From Gonatopus flavifemur (taxonomy: Eukaryota > Arthropoda > Insecta > Hymenoptera > Dryinidae): a DNA stretch of 64,000 nucleotides. Made by a program: the position numbers and the translations under genes. The stretch is from positions 12,462,001-12,526,000 of the forward strand of contig JAFFJZ010000010.1 in assembly GCA_018340375.1 (NCBI GenBank). The letters are read 5' to 3'. This document shows, piece by piece, positions 24,301-39,300 of the stretch (the stretch's first letter is position 1; each line of letters starts with the position of its first letter). The notes below the pieces were generated by a model. That model saw only the letters and a program-made list of their open reading frames with translations, was not told where the DNA came from and searched no databases.

Positions 24301-27300
24301 TTTCCATTATGGATATAATGTATTGTATTGAATTTTGCCGCACTTTATTCATCTCAGTCTTTATTTAGAATTCCTGTTTCTTCATCGGTAATTGTGAATT
24401 CTCATAGTCAAAATACCAGAACATTCATGCAATAAAACAATTTTCAACTTTAATGTTCATCGAGTATTTCTTCGTTCTTGAAAGATCGTGTATTGTCATT
24501 CTCTTGTGTTTATGAATTCAAACAAACGAATTTCCCCGCACAATTTACAACTTTGAAGATACTTTCTCATATGTTTTATACAAACAATCGTGGGAACTAT
24601 ATCAAACGTGATATAATATCATGAGAATTCGTCTCATTGAAAGCAAAAGTAAGGAGAGTAAATATGACATTATTACAAGTAATTATCAGCGATACTCGAA
24701 CGTGTCTTTTAAAGTATATTTATCTAACACTTGAACATGAGAAGAACAATGTTCAGGATTATGATTATCTTGTTTGCAACGGATCCACTGGAGTGACGGT
24801 GAGTCACTATGTCTTCTCATACAGTGCGGAAGAGCTAGCTAGGGCTTCGCAAGGAACTAGACAAAATGACATTATGGAAAATCTTGATTTGATTCTGAAG
24901 AAGTCTGTGTTTGCATAATCTCGCGTTGCTATTTCCTTGATTTCATATCATTCAGTCCAGTTTTAATCCTAATCACTATATACTGTTTTATAATACAATT
25001 CTGATTTGACTTAACGTTGTGTTGATCTTCTTCTGGTTCATAAGTGGTATATTTATTACAGTACGGAACTTCCCTGATTAAGAAAATCCATAGAATCTGA
25101 TGAAATGAAATTTGATTGGATTTGGTCAGAAAATTGTACAAGATTCAATGAGATTTGGCGAGAATCAATGGTTTCGTTTCACCAGGATTTATATCCTCAA
25201 GTTTGAATTGGTTATTTGTGAAACTAGGAATGTTTCATAAGGAATAAGCGGGGAAGACTGTAAAAATGTATCTAAAAATCTAAAACATCACTAACGCACA
25301 TGATTTATATCAAATTTCTATATTCAATGATAAAATGTTGATATATTATTATATCGAGAGTATAAAAATCAAAAGGATGAGAAGTTTACAAAAGAATATA
25401 GGATTTTCAGACGAGGTTTTGTGTGAAAATATTAACGTAATACCTTCCGATGACTGATTTTCATTAACCCGACGACGAAAATGAAACGAAACAAAGATAC
25501 TGATTCCCATCTCTTCCAATTGCAGCAATGGATCTGTAAATTACATTCCATTCGAGCATTTTCATAATTGAAAATGAAGAAGTATTGCCGAAATATTCAT
25601 ATTTTCTTAACAAGTTGTCAGCGACGTTGAGTAACGACGTGTACCACCGATGATACACGCAATACCTCTTACCCTTCACAAGTCTTTATGACTACGAAAT
25701 GTGGTCAGTGTTTCTTCACGTTGTTGATGTATCATCTTGAGACTCTCTTCATTTGGTATGAGAAAACGTGATCATCGGTTTTCCCAAAAATGCTCATGTA
25801 GAAATAGCCAGGAATGTGGAAACGAGGATTTATGTACTAGATGCTGGCATGAAGCATAGAGTTATTACTTTCTCAATGCGGTTTCTCAGTGGGTATCATT
25901 CTTCACTTTTTCTCAAGGTTTAACCCTTTGTTCTTCTCATCTTTCTCTCGTTTTGGGAAATCTTTCTTAGTTTTTGACTGAATTCGAAACAGACCCGTCT
26001 TAAAATTCGCAAAATTCGAAAAACCATTGAAAATCTGACAAATATTTTTTTGAGCGGATCTGACAACAATTTCCAGCACGATTCTAAGATATCTTTTCTA
26101 GGGACCTTTCGAGTGTCTTCTAGACATCTTGAACTTGAGTAAAAAATATTGCAGAAGACGGATTTATTGAAAAAGCTTTCTATTACTTCAAATGAACTAG
26201 TAAACATTTAACTTGTCATTCAAAAGTTAAGCTTGTATAATTCTACAAGCAAAGAAACTGATAGCATCTGCAGTGTTCTTTAAATACTTGCATTCGCTTC
26301 ATTTTCGATGTTGGAAAAGGATAAGGATTTTGTTGAATATTAGATACCCGCGCGGAAATTCAGTATTTCGCACACGATCTCGCATAGTCTCGCGAACAGT
26401 CTTGTGAATAATTTCGCAAAGAATCTTGGATAGTCTTGGAAATGATCTTGCAAATAGTCTCGGTTATAAAACAATCCGAGATATGAATGAAATTTCGCCA
26501 ATATTCTCGCTGACAGTCTTGCTGATCATCTCGCAGAATTAATGGAAAATTTTGAGATTTTGACCCAAAATCAAGGGATTCATTCCAAGGAATTCAGGAA
26601 TACATTCCTGAATGAGAAAAAAATATATGTATTTCATTCGGAATCGAACTTAGATGTTGATGATTCAAGATCCGACTCTCTTGTCGCTCACCTATGATAC
26701 TGTATGAACCCAAGTAACACCAATGTGCATAAAATATTCTTCGAACGTTCCTAGAATATTTAAACGTCCTGCAAACATTCTCAGAACGTTTGACGAAGAT
26801 TGTGTGTTACTGGGGAATGTAGCAGATCTTTAAAATTTATACGAACCTGACTTGATTAAAAATGATTTATAGATAAAATAATTATCCCAAAATGATTACT
26901 TTACACCAACTAACAAATCTTCTATAAGATGCACAAAATTTGGTTACTGGAATTGTGTTGACAGTACATATTGAATCTTTATTATATAATTATCAGATTA
27001 ATTAAAGTATTTTCCATCGCTGGCTATCACTTTTTCTCATCTTTCGGGTAATTTTCGAATTCCGTCACGGAAAAACGTCTCGTCTTTCGAGGCGATCCAA
27101 GTTAGGAGCCAATTTTCGATTTCTTCGAACGAAGTGAACCGGTGGCCTGCCAAATCGTGCTGCATCTGTCGGAATAACTAGTAATCAGAAGGAGCAATGT
27201 CTTAAAAAAATTTGATTGGAATGAATTGGGTTTCCGCATCGGAAATTTCCCATTGATACCAATAAAATGTTTTTCTATTGGATTTAATCGGTATTTTATG

Positions 27301-30300
27301 ATCAATCAAAACTCCAATTGACACCAATCAAATATTTTTCGATGTGATTCAATGTGTATTTTATAGGGGTGTGCGGGTACCCGAGTCATCGGGTTTTTAT
27401 CGGGTCGGGTCGGGTCGGGTACCCGTCGGATCGGGTTTTTCAATTACCCGAGTTTTTCGGGTACCCGATTACATTCGGGTAATTCAAATATAGCAAACGT
27501 TTTTCTCAGCAGGAAATATTGTGACAGCAACTCGATCAAGATTACTGACAAAACATGTGGAAGAGTTGTGCTTCCTCCATTCAAATTTAAAAATATGAAA
27601 AAAGAATGATATTTATAAGAAGAATATTTATTTTCATTGATGTTCAAGATTCTATATTGTGGTTACTAAATAAGAAAATAGATAATATATTATTTATGAG
27701 ATATAAATGTGATTATATTTTTTAATTGAATTAAAAAATAAATATAAACATTCCATGAAGCAATTTGGAGATTTCTTAATGCGCTGCATAATCAATTACA
27801 TGGAGTAACAACCCTAATAGACTTGTAGTGAATATGGCATTCTTCATATTAGAATTGAATTCATATGAAATCCCCTCATTCCTACAATCGCTCAAGACAA
27901 TTTGTCCTTAAAATATCAACGGCAATGGCAACTTCGAATAGAAGTTGAAAATATTAAATTCAAGCGATTTTATTATATTCGGGTACCCGACTTGGAAAAC
28001 CCGATTTAATCGGGTACCCGACCCGACCCGACCCGAAAAGAAATACAAATACCCGAACCCGACCCGACCCGATAAAAAGTGCTACCCGCACACCCCTAGT
28101 ATTTTATTAATAATAAAAATTCTGATTCATGTAAATGAATTTTTTTCTAACTGGATCTAATTAAGAATTTGTCAACATCCCTATCTCCGCATATGACTCG
28201 GGAAATTTATTCCCCCCTGGAGGGGATTCGAACTATCACCGATCTACCTACCTGTAAGACCTGCCTTTTCAACCTCTAAGCTATCCTAATACGCTGCTCT
28301 GAAGGGGCATATTGTCAAACATATCCTGGTCAAAAATATCTGATTGAATCTGATGACAAAAATGTTTTTCTATTGGATTCAATCGGTATCTTATGAATGA
28401 TAAAAACTCCAATTGATACCAATAAAATATTTGCCAATGGGTTTCAATGGGTATTTTATTACCAATAAAAATTCTGATGAATACCAATGAAATATTGTCA
28501 AATTGGTTTCAATCAGTATTTTATGATCAATGAAAATTCCGATTGGCACCAATAAATTAGTTTTTAATTGGATTTGATCGGTATTTTATTTATTTAAAAC
28601 CGACGGTCTGATGCAATGAAAGCGATTCTGAAACTGGATTGGTTATAAAATACCTATTTAACTTGTAAGCGCATATGGACCCATTTTTTTTCGTTAGAAT
28701 AACCAATTCTTTTATTGAACCAACCAGTTTTTTAAATTAGTCAAATCAATGAATAAAATTGTTGTCCTAACGGAAAAAAATGGGTCCATATGGGCTTACA
28801 AGTCAACTAGCTGTTTCAACTAATCTTCTTTTCTCATGTAGGATATTAGGATCTGTAAACTTTACGATTATTTCCAATAGATTCGAATGTTGGGATGATC
28901 CAACTAAAACCCATTGATCAATTGAATTTATACATTCTTAAATTAAGTCGGAAATTCCCCATAAAACACTCATTACTCATTCAATTCCACACATTTCCCC
29001 ATTACTTCCAATAGATTGAGGTTATGGAAAATTCCAATCAGAACCGTTCACCTCATGAAATGGACAAAATTTTGATCATCCAATCAAATATCTCTTATAC
29101 AGACCAACTGATCACGCGAAGTCTCATTCATTCAAATAAACACCAGATTTTTCTATTGGTAAATCCTCGATTCAATCCTATAGAAAAAAGGTCCCGATTA
29201 ATTCCTATTGATTTTGAATCGGTAGCTGAGCCTTTCGAATTGACCCTATTCATTCCGATTATTTTTGAATCGGTTCTTATCGGATCCTATTGGATTTTTT
29301 AACCGGGGACGATAAATTTAAACGGATATTCCAGTATGATCAAAGCTATTTAATGCTAGCTCTATATTTATCCAGCGTATAAGTCAATTTCCCTGGTTAA
29401 AGGAATCCATTGAATCTGACAAATGAAACTTCATAGGATTTGGTCTGAACATTGTACAAGATTCAATAAGATTGGGCAAGATTCCATCAGAATCACATTG
29501 AAAAAACTGCATTCACCTGATTAAATCTCATTGAAAAAATTTGATTGGCATTTGGTCGGAACATTGTACAGGATTCAATGGGATTTGGCAAGAATCAATG
29601 GATTTTTTCAATCAGGGGTTGCAGCAAAATTTTCTCCGTGCGAAGGATTTTTAATATCTTTTAAAACTATTATTCACAGGAAAAAGGAGATTTCCGACGC
29701 ATCAGAAGATATAGTTGGCAAATGGCATTGTGTGTTCCATCGGAATGTAGTGCGGCGGACATTCAAAGTGCATTGAGAATCCCGCTGGAACGTTACGGAA
29801 GTGAAAGAAACCTGTTCATACGGCCTACGGTTAAATCAGAATATTGTCAAGCTGTCAAGGATACTCCAAAATTTTCAAATGGAGCAAAAATTTATTGGTA
29901 ATCAGTTATTCATAGTTACTTCAAGAAACCAAGTGGGAGATTCCTGAATGTATAGTCGATGTAAGAAGTTCGGTAACAGTTATAACGGAAAAATTTGTGT
30001 ACAATACTTTGTTGTCATTTGAAAATTCGTGACTTATGAGAATGATAGAAGAAAAATAAATAACACGTATTCAAAGATATTTCACTTAGAACAACTGTTA
30101 CCAGACTTCTCACACCGACTATACAAGAGAGAAATGACCTACATTCAAACGAAAAAGCCACTATTTTGATATTTTATTTCTTCAAAAGACGAAAAAATGA
30201 TCTCGGGTTAAAATGTTTCAATGATTTTACATTTGAAGACTACAAAAAACATAGTTTATGGCATGATAATACGTCATATTTGTCTAAAATCAGAAATTCA

Positions 30301-33300
30301 AACATATTTCTTCATTATTCACATTTAAATGTATGTTATAATTGAATAACGATGAAGGTTATGGAACAACTAACTTCGATAACGGATAACTGCCACGACA
30401 TCACTTCACGGAGGAACGATTAAAAGTCGTTATTAGTTTACAACAAAAAGAGAGATAATTTGTTGTCGTATCAGTTATAAGTCAGTTAACAATTTTTTGA
30501 TAAAATGAAGAAAGCGGCTTATTTTCAATATGTATAACGATACTTTTGCCTTGCGTAGAACTACGACACGTTCACCTCGTCTATGATTCAAGGGGATACT
30601 TGCGGCTTCCCACACAGCACTCGTTGTCAAAAGATATCTTCAGAAATAATTAAGAACAGTGCAAGAAGTCTTATGCAACATGAAAAGATGAAGACATCTT
30701 TTGAAAGTTTCAAACTGTTCTTATTTCTAAAAGATATCTTCAAGAAAGTTTTCAGAAACCTTTGAGGATTTTCTAAAAGACATCTTTCGAAAATTTCTAA
30801 AAGGTTTCTGGAAACGTTCTTGAAGATATTTTTTTAGAAATCAGAACAGTTTAAGACTTCTAAAAGATGTCTATTCATGTTGCATAAGACTTCTTGCATT
30901 GCAACGAGTGCTGTGTGGGTTAATACTAGTCAAATCGTCATGCCAGACTATTCAAAAATACACGAATAGAAGGTAATCTAAGGTAACTGTGGGTTGTATC
31001 GGCTACTTAAGAACACTTCCTCGTCCACCCAAAGTGTTTAGTGCTCTATTGAATATTTTAATCATTTGATATCATGGTATGACTTCTGATACATTATTAC
31101 AGAAGAATATTCATTCAAATAAACCCTGCATACGCACACATTCACTTTTAGTTATCGCTGAAATAAAAAGTTCTCTAATGATGCGAATATCGGCCGGTTG
31201 CTGATCTTTCCGGCCACCATCAGGTAGGATTTTCAGCCGGCAATTGATAAACTAATTTCGTATTGGAATATCATGGAATTCCTCTGGCTTCATATTTCTA
31301 TTTGTCATTAGCATTTAAAATTTTCTCAATTACATTGAAATCAATAGGGCTTTGCACGAGACTCGCGTCAAAGAAAGATAAAATAGTTACCAATAATTAT
31401 TCCAATCTCTTGAAATATCAAGATGATCAAGATAAGTTGAGAGTACAAATGGAATCAACGGAATGGGGTGGAATCTTGCTCATTCGAATAAAATTAGCAG
31501 AGATATATGTCGAAATATGCAACGAGACCTGCACTGAGACCGATACCGAGACTAGTTCCGAGACTGAGAGAATATCTTCGTCATCCTCTGCGACGAAATC
31601 AGAATTCCATGTGATTTTGTTACATCTGAGGTAGAAGCTTGATTCCGTTCAAAATATTGATGTCTTAAATTTTTAGAATGGTAAGTATAGATCATTTTTC
31701 AATTTAAGACGAGAGTCTCGTGCGAAGCCCTAGCAAATCAATCAATTTCAGTGAATTTTTTTATATTTTTATTAATCGACAAGAAAAACATGCATTTCAA
31801 AGTTGAAGATATGAATCAACACATGGCCGATACACTCGACACAAAAATTTGTTCATTACTGTGAAACTTTCATTCTGTCAATCACATAAAATGATCTGCA
31901 GATTAGATTATGTCGAACAGTCTAACTTATTTCATCTGATGTTGATTTGAAAGGTTGTCAAGGACGATCACAATATCTCAATCAAAAGTACACACTTTTG
32001 AATCTCCAAGGTTGAGATCGCTTGTATTGACAAATGTTTGTGTTTAGGGACGTATGTCACCTTTTCGATAAAAATAATTCTCTATTCAAAAAGAACACAA
32101 ACCATTGATGATCTTCATTCTTATGTACTTGAAACATAAAAGAATTATCCTGCGTTGTTGAGTTCATTTTGTGAAGTATCTAGTACCCAAAGAATGTATA
32201 TGAAAATAATGGCTGATATGAAACCGTCTTCGGGTGGCCGGTATAACCAGCGAGGTCGATATAATCCACATTTACCTTACAGAACGATTTCGGAATAAAC
32301 GATTGAAATATTGCCATATCCGTTATTATTTTTTTGGAGGAAATCCCGTGGAACTTACGTAGAGGAAAAAAACTAACAATGACATTGCTGGATTGACAAT
32401 AAAATATCGTTACATATCAACCTACAATAAATATCGTTAAAATATGACCGGCACTATTGCTCGAATGACAACAATATTATACTTTCAAGATTATCAACAA
32501 CTGAATATTCAATTTCGCAAAATAATCTAGTCATATGAATAATTCATATTCACATATTTCAAATATATTACTTTTGACTGAGGAAAGAAATTTTCACCTC
32601 AACATGTTTTGATTCATTTGTGAAAAAAAGCGATTTTGAGTTTCAAAATTGGAAAGTTGAAAAATTGTCTTGGAGCGAGATTCGAACCCGGGTCCTCCGA
32701 GTGGGAAACAAAGCCTTTACCACATCAACGGATCTTCAAGATGAAACGGAGCACTTGAATCGCCACTTAACGTAATCCTCGACTTTGTTTAGAGTTTACG
32801 ATGGCAATACATTCAAGACGAATATAGAATTGTGCACATTAGATGAATGAATTAAGATTTGAATCACAGGAATTTTAATCAGAAATGAATAAAACTTGTT
32901 AAATTTGTTCATTAAATTGATGTAAAGTTTGTCGATCTGAAATGGTGATTTTGAAAAATTTGCTTTACTGAATGAGCAAAAGTTTGCTAATTCAGCGAAG
33001 GGATTTGCTATCTTAGCCGAGCAAATGTTTCTCTCTTATTGTGGAATCAATTTTTGTGTTTTTAAATTTATTTATTCATTTATTTATTTGATCGACGGGC
33101 ATAACCTTCAACAAAAGAAGAATAAAATCAAATATAATATAATAACAAGTGAGCAACTCATACAAAAATTCAAAACAAGCAACAACAAAAAATTACAGAA
33201 GATTAGAGACAATCATAAGAATGAAAATAACAGCCCATAGAACATAGCACTTATTTCATAAGACGGCAGAATAAAAAGCTCTAGAGAAAGAAGTAATATT

Positions 33301-36300
33301 TGGATTGAAAAAATCAAAATGAGGCGACACATTCACAGTATTTGCGACCGAGCACATCCTTGCCATAGGAGAATTGTATTCAACTTTAGAGTCATATACA
33401 GGCAACCGAAACAATTGACAAGGTCCTCTCAACACCCTCTCAGGAACATTAAAGTTCACAGAACTCAGGAATGATGGAAGGTCAATATACCCATTCAAAA
33501 CTTTGAATGAAAAGAGAGCATCTCCACAACTTCTCCTATTCTCAAGGACATGCAGGTTCGCATAAGCAAGTGCGCGAGTATAATCATGATCGGTGTAGTG
33601 CATAGGAGTACCTCTACGATACATAAAGTAACGCAAAAACCGATGCTGGATCACCTCAAGCAACTTTATATCGCACTTGAATCCAGGGTTCCATATAATT
33701 GAACCATACTCCAATATCGGTTTCACCAAAGCACAGTACAAAGCTCTTGAAGTACTAGCGTTTGTAAAATTAGAAGAACACCGCAATATAAATCCAAGTG
33801 CAGCATTAGCCTTCCTCGCAACATAGGAGTAATGATCCTTAAAACTTAATTTACTATCAAAAACTACCCCCAAATCAGTCACCTTAGCACATCATTCCCA
33901 ACTCTATAGTTATAATAATAACCTGATCTACGTCTATTGAAGGATACAAATTGACATTTAGCACTATTGATTACCATAGAGTTGGAGTTACACCAGTCCA
34001 GAACTCGATTAAGATCAGTCTGTAACATATCCCCGTCACGCTCATCAACGATACGCAAAAAAAGCTTAACATCATCAGCGTAAATAAGCACCTCTGAGAA
34101 TTCGACCACATCACTCAAATCATTAATAAATATAATAAATAACAAGGGACTAAGGTGAAAACCCTGCGGAACACCTGACGGAACATTATACAACTCTGAA
34201 TGAAAACCCTTCACCTTAACAAACTGAGTCCGACAATTCAAAAAGCTACAAATCCAATGCAACAAATTCCCAATAACCCCAATCTTATGTAGCTTGGAAA
34301 GAAGGATATCGTGGTCAACCCTGTCAAACGCTTTACTAAGATCTGAATATATAGCATCAACCTGCTCCCCAGCATCAATACAAGAAGAAACATACTGGCC
34401 CGAGAAAAAATGAACGAAATCTAAAGAGATCTAATTAGATCTCATTAGATCAAATGATATCTCTTTAAATAAAAAAAATGGGATGACACAGATCTCCTTG
34501 GATCTGAATAGAAATATATAGATCTATGTATGTAGATATCTGTAGATCTAAATAGATCTGCTTAGATCTCCTCAGATCTCAATTGATCTGGGTCGATCTA
34601 GAACTGTTTGAATTTAGATCTACAAAGATCTACTCAGATCTAAGTGGATCTACTGTGATTCAAACAGATGCATCATTCAGATCTGAATAGATCTCCTGAA
34701 TTCCATTTTTTTTATCTAAAGAGATCTAATTAGATCCAATCAGATCTCTTTAGATCTAATTCATTTTTTCTCGGGGGGTCAAAAGGCAGAGGTTAGTGAC
34801 AGTAGATCTTCCACGCATAAAGCCATGCTGATACGAACTCAAGGAACACTTAATCGCATCATACAACCTAGACGTAACTAAGTCATCAAAAACTTTCGCA
34901 AAAATATTTTGCAAAGAAATAGGCCTATAGTTTTCAATATCAGCCTTATTGCCAGATTTAAGGACCGGCGTGACAGAACAAACTTTCCACTCTGCAGGGA
35001 AAACTCCACTATTTAAAGAGAGATTGAAAATGTAAGTCAAAGGGGTAGAAAGAATAAACGCACAGCCTTTAAACATACACGGAGGTATTCCATCAGGCCC
35101 CGGACCCTTATCAATTTTAAGATTAAAAAGCTTAAGTAAAACATCGTACTGTTGAAGTACCATATTATCAATCAAATTCTCAGAGAGCCCACCCAGCAAT
35201 TCATAGGAAGAGGTGCTATTAACGTACGTAGTCGAGAAGTATTGCGAAAAAGAATTAGCTATCTGAAAACCATCAGAGACAAGAACACCGTTGTAAGACA
35301 TCATGGATGGCAGGCTATTAGTATTACGCAAAAGATTAAGATTAAGATAAATTGAGGAAAAACTTGATCAAAATAGGTTTAGTAGAAAAATGCGTATGAC
35401 TCGGATATCATTTTTAACGGTTTCCCGTAATAGATCAAATTTAATTTCTCACGGGATTAATTATACTTGATATTGTTTTGTCAAATCAACAGTGTTTATT
35501 GTGAGTTGAAATGGCAACTCATATTGTCATTTTAACCAGTAATTTTCATCAATATCACTGTGAGAACAACAAATTATTGTATAGCAGCAATAAAATGTTA
35601 ACAATTCTCATACGATTGCCCATGTGTGTATAGACCAATGGCCCAATGATGGACCAAGTCTGGCACAAGACCTGCTGAGACTTGTCTTGAACAATTTACC
35701 AAACTTGGCTCAGGCTTGGAAATGATAAGATCAGGACAAGCTTTCGCCAGTGGTTTTGCCAGGTCCGGTTCAATTCATTTACCAAGCATCAACCAATGCT
35801 TCTTTAATCGCAGATATGGATGAAAAAAGCAATTGATTCATATTTCAGTTCATGACTTTCTCCCTCAGAATAATGTACATGAATTATCGAAGAACGTTCT
35901 TCAAAATCAGTTGATCTCCGTGTATGATTACATTTAAAAGTATCCTATTACCATTAAGTGAAGTTCTATCCTCACTTAGATCAATAAAATCTAGCTTGGT
36001 TTGTAAAACTAGTGTGTAGGATTAATTATGGCAGGAAGATCGGGCCAGCCCTGGCCTGATGGTTATGCCCAAGTCTGCAGCCATTGTAAATTCAAAATTC
36101 AGTCAATATTTATAAACAGTGTGCCACTTATGTTGGCAATATGGGCACAATTTGTTCTCAACAAATGCTCGATTTTCACATTTGTGCCAAGCTTGTGCCA
36201 AATGTAGTGACCATTTAAAAAATATTAACCAATGCACCATGACTGACTATCTATTGGGAACAACGGGACAATCATGGAACAATGTTGGGCCAATTGTTCT

Positions 36301-39300
36301 TCACGAAGGTTTGTTTCTGACGCGTGTGCCAATCTTGGGACGAGCTCAAGTTTGTTTCAGTCTTGGCAATACCTGCATGGGTTATTTTTTCACTAGGGAC
36401 ACGGCGCATCCTCTGAAAACGCAGCGTTGCCAACCTATTTGCGGCACCATTATCAACTTCGTAATATATAATTTGTCGATATATATTTCAGAATTGTAGC
36501 TACAATCGATACATCGATAACTGCAGTTCCGAAGAAACGTTTTTAGGAAAAACGTATCCAAAGTCTTCTCATGGGAGGAAAGTTTGTCATAAAACTTGCT
36601 TGTTTTTCCTTCTCGCAGCAGCTATTCACGTAGTCGATTTCCGGTCACTTACGCAACTACCTTGTATTTAGGACAAATACCACGTTCGTCGAGACAACTA
36701 ACAGAATAGTCGCGTTCACCAGCGTGGTATTAGTCTCAACTACCAAGTGATTGCGGTAACTACTTTTCGTGGATGGTCGAAAATCGACTACGTGAGTAGC
36801 TGCTGCAAGTATTTCTTTTTTTCCGTGTAATACTGGTTTTTTCTCATAAAAATGGTCAAAAAAGTGGCTGGGGTCCTTGATGTAGATCCCTCCTTGACTA
36901 CTAATCTCACTTTTATGTTACCACTAAGTAATATTTATCATTATAGTGGAATAGTACTCAGTATTATCACCTTGGTGGTGGCGAGTACATGGTACGATGG
37001 AAGTTTAAACGACGGAGAACATGAAGAAGAAGAATCCGTGATGAGAGACGTCCTACTTTGTTTCTCATTCAAGAGAAATATACAAAGCATTTTGGAAATT
37101 CATTACAATCACCCAGGTCTGGATAGTATACATCTAATACGTTTCATTCTGATGTGCCTGGTGCTGCTGGGACATCGTGTTATGCAGTACTTTGCGAATC
37201 CCGTGGTGAATTTGGAATATTTTGAAAGGGTAAGGAATGGAAAATGAAATAAAATAACTTGCCTCTTGTGAATTTCATTATGATAAGTTGAAAGCGTCAA
37301 TACTAGTAGTTTTTGGAGTAATCATGTCAACGTCCAGAAAAAGACCCTGGATATCCTATCGAACAACATTTGCAATGAACAAAAAAAACGCGAGAAACGA
37401 GAGAATCGAGACGAGAGAGAGAGCTTATTCTCGTCTCGTCTCATCTCGTGTAGTGATCGACGATATTTTTTTATACAATTTGTATGAAGTTTCGATCGAT
37501 ATTTTATGAAATTCAATATAAACTCGATTAATTTTCTATAAAAGTATCGATATTGAGAAAATCGCCCATCACTAGTCTCGTAGCATCACCAAACATTTGA
37601 GAATTCAACGATATCTAACGATTTTAAAATATTTAATCAACTAATTCATCTATTTCTTTGTTTATTCATTTATCAGTTTTATGAATTCAAATCCAGCATG
37701 GTGTTATTCAACGGACCGATTATAGTTGATGGATTTTTTGGGATTGGAGGACTCTTGGTCGCTTATTATCTTCTAGAAGAATTGGACAAATCGAAGAAAA
37801 TCAGTTTCATCAATCTCATTTTTATAAGATTCATCAGGTAAGATTCATGAAATAGTGATTTTATGATTTAATTGTGAAATTTTTTATGAACCAATGAGCT
37901 ATTTGGAATGAAAGGTTCCTTGACAGTACCAAACACGTACAGACATAAGTACAGACACGTTCTGAATGTTCCTGCGACTTCGTGATGTTTAGGAAATATT
38001 GCGAAAACGTAACTGAAACTTTTGTGCAAAATTCTCATCCTTGTGTAGACCCAGCAAACACGATTGCAGGCATTCCAAAGAACTACTAGGGCTTTATCGG
38101 CACAAGAGTATCAGTACAGTAACACCAATGTGCGTAAAATATTCTCCGAACGTTCCTAGAATATTTAAACATCCTGCAAACATTCTCAGAACGTTTGACG
38201 GAGATTGTGTGTTACTAGGGTAGCCTGTTGGAATGCCATTCATTGATATTTTCATAGCTAAAGTTCCACATTACGCATACACGGAAAAAAAATATTTCGT
38301 TATCTCGACGAACCTGTCTTCGCTAAGTGGATTAAATAACTTAACGATGACAAGTCGATGTATTAAAGGGAGGTTCTCATTAAGCGAATTCCGGAATAAA
38401 GTGATTTTCTCCAATTTTTTTTCTCAAGAAGGAAGTGAATCAAGAACTCGAGATATTTGAAACTCATTAAATGAGTCTTGAAGTACATGAAAAAAATGTT
38501 CTTAAGTTAAAGGATTCGTATCCCGAAACTTCAAAGGCGTTTTCCTCGAAACCATGTTTCTCAAGTTTGGCTCCACGATATCTCAAAAACTACTGAGCAG
38601 ATTGCTCTTTTTTTTTTTATTTTGAAGCTAATTGAATTTATTGGAGGATGAACCTAAATGGAGATGACATTTGCCTTTTTTTTTCTTTTTATAGTACTTT
38701 GCATGTCTGTCATTTTCTTAATTTCGGACTCTTCATTGGTGGTTTTATTGGTACAACATCCAACAAATATAATATATTTCATAAAAATTTTTGGATTTTT
38801 TATTTGTGATAATTTTTGTAAGTGCTATAGTGGCACCCGATTGATCATTGTTTTTTTAGGAGGTTATATTTCAACACGTATCAACAATTCCCGTGGCATT
38901 ATTTTTTACTTAATAAAATTTTTGTATGTATTAGGTGTATAACTTTGCTTCCGCCGTTTTTTTCCGGAATTCGAGGCTTTATTGTAAAACACTGGTTATA
39001 CATTTATGATTCAAAGTATTGTCCATCGCTGGCCCCTACTTTCTCCCATCTTTCGGGCAGCATACGAATCCCGCGTTGAAAAAACTGGTCATCTTTTGAA
39101 GCGATCCACGAATCGATCCAATTTTTTACTTCTTCATAAGACCGGAAGTGCTGGTCAGCTAGGCCGCGTGCCATTGATCGAAACAAGTGATAGTCCGAGG
39201 GAGCAACGTCTGGAAAATACGGCGGATGGGGTAGGACTTCCCATTTCAAAGTTTCCAAGTATGTCTTGAGCACTTTCGCAACACGGGGTCGAGCATTGTC

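Larger units (their letters stand above)
27230..28590. repeat. Tandem repeat of about 66 bp, split by a hAT-like element
   Basis: Units such as TTGGATTCAATCGGTATTTT + ATGATCAATAAAAACTCCAA + TTGATACCAATAAAATATTT recur near 27247-27363 and 28366-28590. The array is interrupted at 27364-28098 by a transposon that duplicated GTATTTTA from one unit. Confidence 0.65.
33064..35357 (-). mobile_element. Second truncated LINE, split by a MITE
   Basis: An (AAAT)n tail at 33064-33090, an untranslated region and RT-coding sequence run on the minus strand. The 5' end is truncated near 35357. It is related to the LINE at 18272. Internal damage includes a MITE at 34399-34775 and a frameshift near 33880. Confidence 0.85.

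Noticed and set aside
24637..24918. 93-codon frame with a GTGAGT donor-like site, tested as an NRF exon
   Set aside because: It lacks the CVPxxC motif and a suitable acceptor, and the phases at 12324, 29680-29897 and 36947 leave no place for it.
26350..28590. CRISPR-like regular repeats
   Set aside because: The repeats are degenerate, have no unique spacers of constant length, and the genome is clearly eukaryotic.
31263..31634. 123-codon frame rich in Thr, Glu and Ser
   Set aside because: Its repetitive part is translated from the GAGAC array of a hAT-like MITE.
35142..35355. Plus-strand frames opposite the LINEs (also at 19371-20056)
   Set aside because: Shadows of the minus-strand reverse-transcriptase coding sequence.
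36852..36946. Extension of the first membrane exon upstream of 36947
   Set aside because: Open by chance. The acceptor TTATCATTATAG before 36947 joins in phase to the exon ending at 29897, and the upstream part starts only 25 bp after a MITE end.
38658..38942. 94-codon hydrophobic frame as a membrane protein
   Set aside because: T-rich foldback interior; it runs into the mariner end and matches no family.
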